The position numbers and the translations under genes were made by a program. Shown here one piece after another: positions 23,001 through 34,366 of a DNA stretch of 64,000 nt. The DNA comes from Arthrobotrys musiformis. Taxonomy: Eukaryota > Ascomycota > Orbiliomycetes > Orbiliales > Orbiliaceae. The stretch lies in assembly GCA_036971715.1 (NCBI GenBank), contig JAVHJL010000001.1, positions 3,720,001 to 3,784,000 of the forward strand. Direction: 5' to 3'. The notes under the pieces are model-generated. The model was not told where the DNA came from. It saw only the letters and a list, made by a program, of their open reading frames with translations, and ran no database searches. The first letter of the stretch is position 1; each line of letters begins with the position of its first letter.

Positions 23001-26000
23001 AACGATTCGACCAGGTCGCGGATAGTCTGTAGGACCTTCTCGGCCTCCTTTTTAGCAGCGCTATCAGCGTCCTTATCGTGTTCTTCGATGAAACTGCGAG
23101 CTCTGACAATTATCCATTGCTCGATAGTCAAGTTAGCGGAAGCGAGGCGGTGGATGGAGGATGACTCGGAGCTATCAGAGGATTCTTCATCTTCACGAGG
23201 CTCTTCTTCCCCACGGTGTTCTTCAGCCTCATTCTCGTCCTCGTCCTCACTCTTATTTGAGGCATCCGTGTTGGTATCAGCATCAATCATGGTCTGCTCG
23301 GGGATAGGCTCGGAGGAGTCCTTATCGTCCCTCATTGCGTCCTCATCCTCTTCATCATCATCCTCTTCGTCGCTATCTTCGGGGATTTCAAAACTTTGCT
23401 CGGCCAACTTTCTAATCTCAGAGACGACACCCTCGCGGTGGAAATGATACCGATAAATTTCGGGTAAACGACGAAGGAGGAGTTCCGAGACCTGGAGGGA
23501 GCCGGCGACGACTGAGGGGTGATCCTTCTGAGAAAGGATTGAAGCCAAGAAAGAAGCGTATTGAACGTTAGAGAGCGCATCCTTGAGCAGATCTACTTCT
23601 AAATTGACGATCATCTTCAATTGGCAACTCAGGACCTTCTGTCGGACTTGTAAATTAACGGTGCTGAGGTAAGTGTCGGTGAGCGTAGGGAGAAGCACGA
23701 TAGCAAAGCTTCGTAGTTCATCTTGGCATGACTTGAGAAGATCAATTCTCTTCTCATTGACCCCGTCATCTGAACCTCGGGGGGCTTGTAACTCGGAAAT
23801 GCCGGGGACGTCAAAGATTTCGTCTATTCTACAGTTAGTATGATAATTACGAAAAAAAACTGCAAAACGATTCTTACCCTGAGGGAGACATGGAAGCAGC
23901 TCGCTAATAACATTGAGGGTCTCCGTGACCTGCTCCTTGGGTCTGTGTATAAGGGCCTGCATGATCATTACGCGGTCGACCTTGAGAGAAAAGTCGACGG
24001 TTGCGGCGGGAGGGGAGACACCAGTCATAATCTGGTAGAGGGTCTCCGTAACGTTCATTTTAAACATTGCCACAGACAAGATAGGGCTTGTACGAGCAAG
24101 AATGCTGAGAACACGCAAGAATTGGGTATGGATGTGCGGCCCGACCAGATTGGTAGTCCCTGGTAGAAGCAATTGGAGAACAGCACGAAGGAGGTCCTTG
24201 GAGACAAGCTCCTCTAACTTTTCTGGATAACCTCTAAAGCTCTCCACAATCCGTGAGATACACAAACACCCCTGCTCCACAACCTTCTGGTCGCTACTAT
24301 TGAGAACACCAAGCAAAATGGGCATTACATCTCGCACCGTAGGGAAGGAGTCTTCGGGGATGCTGCGGCAGCAGTTGGCCGCCGTGGTTACAGCGGTTCT
24401 CTGGACATTGGTGGAAAAGAAGTCCAGGAAGTTTAAACATGCAGCTAAGCCGCCTTCACGTATGATAGACGTTGGGTATTCATGGGATATCTTCTCCAAA
24501 GTCTATAGGTTAGAAAAATGTACCAGGTTAGCATCATAGCGTCCTCGTTGATATTTAAGTTCAATAAAATCAGAAGAAAAGGCGCCAGGCACTCAGAACG
24601 GACACTTAGGGCTTGCTCAGCAAGGTCGATATAATTGATCTCAAGAAGTTTTTGGCACAGGACAGGGACAGCCCCCCCGTAAACAACGTTAGACGTCGCC
24701 GAGGGCAAGGCTTCCATAAGATTAGCAAGGCAGCGACAAGCCAGGAGCATCAGATCCGGGTTATCGTTGCCGTACATGTCTGGCTCGCTCATGATGGACA
24801 CGAGCTCCTTAACAAATTGGTCTGTGGCGATGTTTCCAGATAAGCTATCTTCGTTCGCCATCAACAGAATCTCCGCTAGTTCTTGCAAGGCCAGCATTTG
24901 AATCGTGGGGTCTGTCTTGTTCTTAAGGTTGTTCAAGATATCTCGAAGACGAGTCGGAATTCCGGATAACATGCCGGTCAGAGCCCTCATTGAGTGAGAG
25001 AGAGACCTATGGGCGAATCCATCGTACATGTCGTCTTCATCTACTTCCCTATCATAGTCTTCGTTATTCCTTCCCTCGTCTTCTTCCTCCTCTTCCTCCT
25101 CTTCTGCGGGTGGTTCTGCGGGTGGGAGTTCGTCGCCCATGTCTTCGTCCTCATCCTCTTCCGGATGGCTATCCTTGTCGTCCTTGTTATCTGCAGGCTT
25201 CAATTCGGCAGCTTTGCTTTCATTATTTTCCTTCCTTTTCGATTTCCTTGTTGTCGGCGTGGGGGTGGTGGGGGGTTGCGGCTCGGGTTTCTTCTCGTTT
25301 GCCTGACGTTTCGAGCTTTGGGAACGTCCAGCACTGGAGGGGGTGCCGGTCGCCTGTTTCTTAGAACGAGTTGACTTTCGATTTGTAGGTGTCTCTGGAG
25401 TTTCGGCCTGTGTGGGTGTGCTTGGTACCTCGCCCTTGCTAATAAACCCGACAACTTCGTGAGCGAATTTCCTCAAATGTGTCAAATATAGCGCACTCGC
25501 GTGAGAGGGCAGATAAGCACCTATCTAAGAGGTGGCGGGGTAGATAGATAGGAAGGGGTATCTAGAAAAGTAATGAGTATCCTACTAACCTGCTAGCATC
25601 CATCTCGAAGTCGTCAGACAGGCGAGATCGCTTCCTAGCGGAACGCGTGAGTGGCTTCGAAGGTGTAGTTGTAGGTGTCGAGGTGGCAGATGTAGATGGT
25701 CCGGCAGGAGATGGTTGTTGTTGTTGTTGTTGTTGTTGTTGTTGGTTGTCTGGCAGACCTCTCGTTCGTGGACGTTTTGGGGTGGATTCGTCAAGAGATT
25801 CGGGGATGACGTCTATGTCCTGGGAGATCGAGACCGACTTCCGTTTCGAGTGCCGACGGGCTCTAGGACTGGCCTGCGACGACGACGGTTGGCCGGGAGA
25901 AGCCGTGGACGTCGAGGGAGCGTCTTCGGGAGAGGCGAGTGGAGGCTGAGAGGAATCTGCCGAGTGTCTGCCAGCTGTAGACCGAGTCTGTCTGCGACCC

Positions 26001-26005
26001 TGCAT
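20021..26005 (-). CDS. UFD4: HECT-type E3 ubiquitin ligase, UFD4/TRIP12 family
   Basis: Exons 26005-25590, 25495-24604, 24502-23878, 23823-20482, 20424-20275 and 20217-20021 keep frame throughout and give 1873 residues. Residues 1-140 are disordered and basic with a run of 10 Gln. Residues 140-560 contain ALYLTHLRKFAHEVVGFISK, acidic tracts, and armadillo-like repeats (LLACRCLANLMEA; RTAVTTAANCCRSIPED) used for substrate and degron recognition. A central acidic/Ser-rich region follows. The HECT domain occupies roughly the last 400 residues (EVEYFEEVGTGLGPTLEFYS; NMDSKSVRNLLQVMSQF), with catalytic Cys1840 in MTCVNYLKLPDY. It transfers ubiquitin to N-terminal ubiquitin-fusion and N-degron substrates for the proteasome. 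The junction after exon 2 needs a weak donor (GTCCGT at 24603) to keep the conserved EQALSTLEKIS reading; the other introns are canonical. The acceptor of exon 2 lies in a GAG at 25498-25496, downstream of an unused AG. Confidence 0.95.
25713..25743 (-). repeat. Trinucleotide repeat encoding poly-Gln in UFD4
   Basis: A (TTG)n run on the plus strand, read as CAA codons on the minus strand, encodes ten consecutive Gln in the disordered N-terminus of UFD4. The nearly pure repeat makes length variation between strains likely. Confidence 0.9.
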
Positions 26006-29000
26006 GAGAATTAAAGATCCCTCTCTGACAGTATTGCTCTAGCAGAACCGACAGAACGCCTTTTTTTTTGGTGGTTTGTTTTTTTCTGGTGGAGTTAAGG
26101 TGGAGTGGATGATGACTCTATGGTTATCAGATTGGAGAAGAAGCAGAAAAAAGGAAGAAAAACTTAGGAAAGGGAATAGAATAGATGTAGGGGATGGTAG
26201 TGGTTTGGGTGAAGTAGTGCGAGATCTAGATGTTGGTGGATGGTAGTGGTTGGGGAGAGTTGAAGAGGAGCGGGAGGAGTGGTTAGGAGGGTTGAGATAG
26301 ATGGAGGTGAGTGTGAAATGGGTAACGTTGGGTTGGAAGACAATAAAGACAGGACAGGACGGGACAGGCAATATGCAAACCAGCTGGCACCCGACAGACT
26401 TCGAACTATCAAAAAATAAATAAATAAAATAAAATAAACGAAGAAAATGAAAAATGACAAGAAGATAAGTCAAAACGGAAGCTGGGAGTACCAATTCAGC
26501 AATACTCCGCAGCTCAGATGTGACGGAACCTGGTCAGGGTTTCGCTACTGTTCGGGAATGAGGTGGAAGTTGAGGGAGATTGGAATGCAGCAGATGTCGA
26601 TATAACATTCGGGCTGATGTCAAGATTGACGAAGATGGGGATCGGGATTTCAAGATTGGAGATAGTGACAGCGAAAAGGGAAAGGACTCCAACCCGGTCA
26701 ATGCAATCAATCAATCAATCGATGGTGGGGTTCATGCAAGTCATAAAGAAAGAAATACTTTATACAAACAGGTAATCAACCGGCCGACCAATCTAAGCAA
26801 AGCTGGGCGACCGACCAGGATCTATCGATAGCCAGATATCGAACGACTTACCTAAGTTGGAACCGGATATCTCGATTTCGACCACGAAGGTTCACCCAAA
26901 TCGACTCGAAGCAAAAAGGTACCGCTCGAGCCGATATCGCGATATCGATAGACGATAGCAAAAAAAAAGGAAATTACGACGAGCTCAGTCGAAAGAGGTT
27001 GTTCGTTTGTTCCGATATAAGATTTAAAGGCTAAGCTTATAAGGCTATGACGGAATCTCAGTATTACTAATATGTCCTCTATCAGATATACCGATATATA
27101 TCCCTGCCTAAATACTTTATATTGGCATGAGTATACATACTGACTTACGTGCCGCTTAGATGCATATATATAACCATAATATTATATGTAATTAGCTCAT
27201 AAAACGAATATTCTTTAAATTTTAGCTTTAATCGGACAGTTTTGATGAATCCGACAAGATTGAATTAGCTAACCCTCTTCTATTGGCTTGTAAGAATAAC
27301 TATAACAGGCTCAGACGGTTGGTGTTTCTCGTAGCGCTCATGATATAAACCCAACAACAGCCAATTTAACAAGAGGCAAGCGTCATATATAACTCCCAAC
27401 AATAAACGGCATAATTATCAAATAGCAAACACCTCCGCTCAAGGTCCGAAATTCTTTGATGCCTCTTGTAATCTTGCGGGAGGAGCCGTTACAACATTGG
27501 CCCGGGAAATTTAACTTCTTAAGTTTGGTTTGCCCTTCGAGTTTATAGCATCGGCAGGGCTGCCAAAATGGAAATTCACAGATATCCATGCGAGATCCTT
27601 GCATTTTTGACAATACGTGAATCCTGGCCTAGTCTCATTCACAAAATACTATAATGACCACTTTATCCGAAAATGTATTCGTTTTGGGGTTGTTTCCCAG
27701 GTACCGATGTTATTGTGTATGCGCATACATCGACAGCCGACCCCACGTGCATATGGACTCGAGGCTAATGTTAACTTGTGTATGCCCAAATCAACTGCCA
27801 AATTCGGACAGCGGTTTTTTGACAGAAAACGTTCCGAACCCGCGACCCGAGATTCTAATCATTATACTCCGTAGTTACGGTCTGGACCTTCGGCCTGTGT
27901 GTACAACTGTCCAGATTCAAGTATTTGTCAGAACTTTAGCTAAGGCGGCACCGCGTATCTCCTACTAACATAAATATAATGCTAGAATGTATAATGCCAA
28001 CTTGAAAACATATAGAAGTCTGCATATAAGCAGTGTACTGGCGTTGAAAGCTTAAAGAATATCTCCCTAGAACTTGTATACCACCCGTGGTCTGGGTACG
28101 AGACAACTCGTATACATAAAACCGTCCTGATAGCCAATACCAGAATCGATATCACTCGATATCACGACTCTAGCCAACGCATGCTGAAAATATTGAAACA
28201 ATACCGCCATTATAATTAACGGCTCAGCTATTACATGACTAGTATATGTACATAGCCTAGCCTCGAGCCCTCAAGATTCTCTTTCCTCAGATATATATTG
28301 ATCAATTGACCAGCAACGATCTAGGCCATGGCATACTTTACAATACCAATTATTCCGCTCTATAGTACGCGGTTGGATTCACGAAGCGCCTTATCAGAAT
28401 ACATCTGTCGTTCTGAATACTGCAATCCATCCACTAGCCACTGAGATAATTAAATAGCAATTACAATTGTTAGATCTTACGTGTTAGGACCTCCAACATA
28501 GGGTAATGTTACACGAAGTCTAATGTACGTCCTTAAACAATATATATGTCGGAATTACTGGATAGATTATACACAGATGTAATTACGTAAGGTATACTAC
28601 TTGGGGTGTAGTTATAATCGTCTCGTAACCCGGGGCTGGCCAAAGTATGGCCACTAGGTTCGTAGTCTATATAGGTATCTTGCGGATATTCTAAATGGAC
28701 TATTTTATGGAACAAGGTGCTCTGTCATTTCTATAGCCGAATACCCAGGTGATTGATATTCTCAATAAGGGTTAGGCTTGATGAATATTATTTGGGATTG
28801 AACGAAGCTCCGAGGCGCCCTATTCAAAAGGGGCCCCGATGTATATAGGGGGCCTACTTTAAATGAGACGCTGGTACTTATTGTGCATTTGATTTATCAC
28901 TTCGCTTTTCAAACTTGGATGGCAAAACGGAGGGCCTGTGACTCGACCCCCTACCTAGCGCCTGGAATCGAGGCTAACTCGACCTGAACGTGACCGTAAG

Positions 29001-29874
29001 CAGGTTGCATGCATGTTGCTTGGAGCTCCGGAGGGCACAAGACTTCTTGTGAGGTACACCCATAAGCTCTGCGTGATAGGACGAGCAGCTACTAGAGGCC
29101 TAGACTGACATTCAATAATCCCGCTAAAGGAGCTTACTACGCCCCGAAAAAAAAAAATTCGAAATCGAAGAGGTTCCGAAGAGGTAGAGCCTCAGGAAGG
29201 AACTTGAACGATGGATTCGGAATAATCAAGCCGTGATATATCAATATTGCTATTCCCCCAATGGCCCAATCCCCTAGAATGTTGTCTATTTCACAAGATC
29301 ACACGATGCATATCTTCGCCAAGATATTCCTGCATTGACGTGTCACCACTCTACCTTGCGGTTGAACACAATCTAAAGACTACGCATATGCTCGTTAGGG
29401 GTGACTATATCATTGACATTCCCAATTGTTTCGGCAATTTCACTTTAAAGGTCACGTCCTAGTCGTTTCCCCAACTCGTGGTTCTTAGGCTAGCCTAAAA
29501 TAAGTGTGGGTTTCTATGAAGCAATGTAATTTCTACATAGCTCGGAATTCCTTTTCTACATATGAAAATACGTATTTAAAAGTAACAGCTGTATAATTGC
29601 AAGTAAATCACAAGTCTACTTCCGATACTGCTTAGGATACAAAATTTTCTGGATACATGATAAGGGGGGGATTAGGAATAGAATTAAAACAAAAATATTA
29701 TCTGGGGTAAAACGACGGACTAGGGTCAGAAATAATAAAAACATGCAGAACTAGAATTAAAAAAAGAATGACCAAAGTTGGAATTTAATGATGAGGTCCA
29801 ATTCAAGTGGGATGTGCACCGGCAAGTATTGTGTCCTCCATAGTCATCTTCCCGGTGGGTGTGTCTCGAGAAGT
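26006..29874. other. AT-rich gene desert, probably decayed transposons
   Basis: The first 500 bases are the UFD4 promoter and leader. From about 26.8 kb the sequence becomes AT-rich, dense in TpA-rich words, and has no coding frame with a family signature on either strand. A copy of the motif CTGGGTACGAGAC lies at 28092-28104. Such a composition fits RIP-mutated repeats, but no element could be named. Confidence 0.6.
28092..28104 (+). repeat. Dispersed motif copy (consensus)
   Basis: CTGGGTACGAGAC, in AT-rich gene-free DNA. Confidence 0.7.
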
Positions 29875-30498
29875 TTAGGCCTCGAGGAGCTTGCATCTGA
29901 CGCTGCGAGCATGGCTGCGGAGCAAAACTCTGAACTTCTTGATGTAAGGCCGGGTAACCTTAATATTGCCGCCATCGCCGGTGGATTGAGTCTCAACATC
30001 ATTGGTATCGGAAACCCCTTGGCAATCAGATTGGCTATCATTGTCCCAACAGAATGTTAGATTCTTTTTGTTCGCTTTCTTCGCTTTTTTTGCGGCGTAG
30101 ATATATTTCAAGACTTGATGGATCCAGGGCACTTACCGCCAGAATGTACATCTATAACCTGTCGGGAAACTGGCGGATACGACGTTATCTTTGACCCCTG
30201 AAGGCAAAGAGCCTAAAGGCCATCACGGTGTTGTTAGAACTATCTTCAATGATCCCCCCCCCCCCCGCGGGAGTTTTTTTTTTTTGCGAGTTGATTACTT
30301 ACGGCATTTGTTGAGGGTGACTTGGATGACATTCTGGAATCCTCCAAAATTGCTCTTGCTGTACACCGAAACGTTGAGAATATCAGTTTGCCTAGCGTCG
30401 AGTTGGTTCATTTTTACCACCTCCTCGACTGGAGCGGAGGTAACGCCGGTGGCAGCGGCAAGGAAGAGGGTTGCGACGGAAAGAATAGAGAACTTCAT
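29875..30498 (-). CDS. Small secreted protein with beta/gamma-crystallin-like motif
   Basis: Exons 30498-30303, 30212-30137 and 30034-29875, all with GT-AG ends (GTAAGT donors), give 143 residues. The N-terminus is a signal peptide (MKFSILSVATLFLAAATGVTSA). A short pro-like segment precedes DILNVSVYSKSNFGG, then the LNKC...LPSGVKDNVVSA segment and a GYRCTFWR motif. The order VYSxxNFGG...L.KC..LP...-D.V.S...-C.FW is what I know from fungal secreted beta/gamma-crystallin-like small proteins. The last exon is more polar, with a DC motif and a basic C-terminal third. It is the only gene seen in a roughly 12-kb AT-rich block, a typical setting for lineage-specific effectors. Intron 1 contains long C and T homopolymers. 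Role unknown; secretion is the confident part. Confidence 0.72.
30254..30285. repeat. Homopolymer C13 / T12 pair in an intron
   Basis: Thirteen C (30254-30266) and twelve T (30274-30285) separated by a short GC-rich spacer, inside intron 1 of the small secreted protein gene. Prone to length change and to sequencing error. Confidence 0.9.
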
Positions 30499-30690
30499 TT
30501 TGACTATGAATTTCAAGCTGGAAAACTCCTAAGACATTTTGAAATTGGGAAAGATGGTTATGAATGTATTAAAAAATTGAGGAAAGAAATAAAAAGGTAA
30601 AAGCTTGTAGATAGAAGCTAGAGGGATGGATAGAAAGATAGAAGGCAGATGGTGAGTAAATGGAATGGACTGAAGGACGACATCAGGAGA

Positions 30691-30698
30691 TATTTATA
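30691..30698 (-). promoter_or_regulatory. TATA-like box of the small secreted protein gene
   Basis: Read on the minus strand the site is TATAAATA, about 190 bp upstream of the ATG at 30498. It is the best core-promoter match in the upstream region. Confidence 0.4.
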
Positions 30699-32540
30699 CA
30701 CAATTGCATATGGTCTTGAGGATATACGATGATATGTTCACACGCTCAGAGAAAAATACACAGCCCATTTCTATTCAATCTCGTAGAAGGACCTTGTTTC
30801 CCTATCCGTCTCTTGAGGTTGATGCTTATCTCGTAAGCCAAATGCCGCTGCGGATGATTGATGCTGGGTAAGGGTCCACCACATCCAGAGCGTTGAATAT
30901 TGGACGCTCGGACAACTATCGAACGGGCTGGAGTGCGTTGTGTGTGTTATGTCTTGACTCGCAGGCCTTCCTGTGGTAATTTGTCAGGCTTGCCGGCTTG
31001 GCAACGCATTCTGACTTATCCTCCTGGTAGGGCTGAAAAATTGCGAGAGCAATCTGATTGGACAGTTCAACAGAGTCTCTCTACTAACTGTGGCACCGGG
31101 TATGGCTACGGCTATATAGGTATATAATAGATATTATATAGTATCAATGGATCAAAAATCCTGCATTGCGAGGCTGATTATGAATTCGAGCCATGGTTTC
31201 AAAATGCGCCAAAGGTCAAAAGACAGCCTTGTTTCAATAATAAATGGACTAGCTCTCCGGGTTGAATATTCGGATTCGAATATTACGCCCCGCATTATAT
31301 CACACCCATGCCATACCATGCCAATCTAATACTGTAATTTGGCTTCAGATTATATTGCGATAATCGAGTGTCTTTTTGTACATGTAAACTATAAGCATAT
31401 CATGTACGGAGGCTGAAAAATAAATTTACAAACCTACTTGTAGAACTATAAATCTAAATAGATTTATGAGTTGATTGCCTTCATGATCAATTGCTTGCAA
31501 GCCAAACAAAATTCGGTCCTACTTTATCTTTGTGCGACCTGGGTATGAGACCGGTTGCGAACTTGCTTTCAGACTCCCAACTCTAGAAGACAGTATAGAT
31601 AGAGAGATAGATAAGTCAGCAGGCGGTAAGCAGCCAAAGGAAATAGTATACAATTACCCGAATAAAAATATAGTTAGGGGTGGTCCCGCACCCAGCCTCC
31701 CACCTACACATGTACAATTATACAAGCTCCCATCAAGGGGAACAAGAACCAACTTGGGAGATAGCTAGATCTAACGTAATCTGGTCTTGTACACGTAATC
31801 CAGCATATATTATGCAGGGTCTTATCATCTGGCTTAATTATTGGTTTCTGTGAATATGTGTCGGCTAACAAACACTGTTATATCCGGCACATAAAACCTG
31901 TGAACCCCCCGGAGCCCCCTTTTCTTTGACCTCGGATCTCAATTTGATCACTGCCACTCATAAAAGAACCGATTTCGGAGCGGGGCTTAGTCCAGTACTA
32001 TATTTCGAAATTTCTCAAACTCACAAAACCATTTGGGTCTAATAAAGGATGCATTGCATGCACTTTTCAACGATTCTCAAAACCAAATTGTGCTCGTGTA
32101 CATACGCCTGTGCCGTTCACTCTTTGTGCGGTCTGGGCACAAGACCTAGCCTCGAGACCATGCGCTCCACAAGACCACCTGAGCCTACCCCGGCCATGCA
32201 AAAGACGGCAAGGACATGTCTGTGTACTCCAAAGTGTCCAATCGCAAACTCGAAGCTGCGCATGCCTGACAGAATATGCAGAGCGTACCTGCAAACTCCA
32301 TCACAGGTGTACATGTGATGGAGAGTCTTTGGGGATTGAAATTTGGAATAATATTGCTTCGACTCCACCATTCTCCACATATGTACATACTTTGATCCCA
32401 CTGAGATTCGCAAGTCCCTTGCGAGTTTTCAAGTGAGCCAATGCGCGCACCATGGACGAAAAATTACATGAGATTCTATATTAGGGATATTCCAACTTGA
32501 GAGAAAATCCATAGTCAATCCCGGTTATCCGTCCTCGGTG

Positions 32541-32555
32541 GTCTCGTACCCAGAC
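32541..32555 (-). repeat. Dispersed motif copy
   Basis: GTCTCGTACCCAGAC on the plus strand, full reverse-complement match to the 13-bp consensus. With the preceding G it can fold as a short stem with a 7-nt loop. Confidence 0.7.
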
Positions 32556-33193
32556 GTCGAAAAGGGATGCCTGTCGTCGGTCGTGATAGCCCACTCATTG
32601 CTCTTGAAGCTGAGTAACAACTCTATTACCGGCTGTTTTTACAGCTTGAAACATACGATTTCAATTATGGACATACCAATTCATATATTAATCCGCATAT
32701 GAAAATCCACAAAGAACGCTGGCCCGTGGGACCACAAAGAACCACGTTATGGAGCTGGTATACAGTAATCAACGAACTTTGTTGACGGCAAATAATCAGG
32801 CACGGCTGGTCTCGTTTCGTCTCGTCGCCAGACTCCTCAACTTGGGCCTCGCTCCTAGGGTACAACTGATTTAGACAGTATTGTCTAATTTTGACTACCG
32901 ATATCTTAAGTCCGACTCACGTGCACAACCAGCTCTGGTCGTGGATTTCGTTTCCGCGTTCGAATACCCCTATTAGTAGGAAAATTTTGGGTCGCAATTC
33001 TATAAATTTCGGGTGGCATTGTATATCGTCGTGTGACTATTGTGGAGGCAGGGATTTTGAGGGCTGAACTACGGAATAGGGATTTTTTAACGAATTGAGA
33101 AGAGGAACCCTAGGAAGACTTTTTACGAGCCCACCATTGCTGAATTCAACTTTATCCTTTACACTTCGCTCCACCGTTTTAGTTGTAGGCAAG

Positions 33194-33277
33194 AAGGTAA
33201 GTAGGAAGGTAAGTAGGAAGATAAGTAGGAAGGTAGGTAGGAAGGTAGGTAGGAAGATAGGCAGGCTGGTAGGTAGG
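33194..33277. repeat. 12-bp minisatellite, about 7 copies
   Basis: The unit aaggtaagtagg (with single-base variants such as aagataagtagg and aaggtaggtagg) repeats seven times without gaps. Confidence 0.9.
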
Positions 33278-33282
33278 CTCTC

Positions 33283-33460
<178 letters not shown>

Positions 33461-33609
33461 TGTAGCATCAATTGGGAATTTCTAACGTGTAGGCCCGTCG
33501 CGTAGACTATGTTTCGAACGTTCTCGAGATCTCGCCACAGCGTAAACAAATGATCACTATGCCTAGCTAACCTAAGGCCCAAACTTTTAGGTTGTCCAAG
33601 ATACTGTAC

Positions 33610-33757
33610 GGGTAACTGGTAGACTTGCGAGTTGGCGCGGAAGGTGCAAGTCGATTTACGGCCTTATTTTCGTTAGATTAAGGCCCTTAAGTTTGCTATA
33701 GGCCCTTCAAGTCACCTTTAAGCCGGCTCCTAAGTTTCCGAAATTTCTCTACGGTAT
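33610..33757 (+). repeat. Direct repeat copy A (diverged)
   Basis: Aligns with 34214-34366 over about 150 bp. Both copies share cgagttg, caagtcgat, cggccttattt and gaaatttctctacggta anchors. Most differences are transitions, for example GGCGCGGAAGG here against GACACAAAAGA in the other copy. May be an LTR-like remnant. Confidence 0.75.
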
Positions 33758-34213
33758 TTATTTGGCCTAAGAAGCCTCACAGAGGCAGAGCAAATACAAT
33801 GATTTTTTTTTATATAAAAATTCGACAATGGATTTAGGTCGACGTTGTTTCCCAAACATTTCTAAATTTATCAAGTTATAATTATAATATTAACACCACG
33901 GAAACTTCCCACGGTGGATCTAATTGGGAATTTATAAGAGTTTTAAAGTCAAGCAAGATGCTTCCGTAAACAAGACCTTCGAAGCTTCTGCTCCGGCGCA
34001 ATTGCAATTTCAAAATTTGTGTTTATAAGTACTTATCTAAGGTCATATGCACCACCAATACAAGAAAGTCCACCGGGAGATCAATAAAGTCCCGGAATCG
34101 ATATCAATTGGTCCATACCGTGTTAAATCCCCCGAAACCATTGATCCACCATGATGGTAGAGCTAGGGGTTATAAAACCACCATAGTCACAATATTAGCG
34201 TTAGCTACCATCC

Positions 34214-34366
34214 GGGCAACCAGCAGACTTACGAGTTGACACAAAAGATACAAGTCGATTCCCGGCCTTATTTCAGTTAAACTGAGGTCTTCAAGTCTGC
34301 TACAGACCCTTTAAGTCATCTTTTAAGTTAGCTCCCAAGTCTGCGAAATTTCTCTACGGTACCTAA
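34214..34366 (+). repeat. Direct repeat copy B (diverged)
   Basis: Partner of 33610-33757. The excess of G-to-A and C-to-T differences between the copies is what repeat-induced point mutation would leave. About 450 bp of unrelated AT-rich sequence lies between the copies. Confidence 0.75.

Noticed and set aside
28088..28108. Dispersed hairpin motif as an anticodon arm of a tRNA or tRNA-derived SINE
   Set aside because: The stem-7-nt-loop geometry fits an anticodon arm, but the conserved U33 position is missing and no A/B boxes lie at the right distances.
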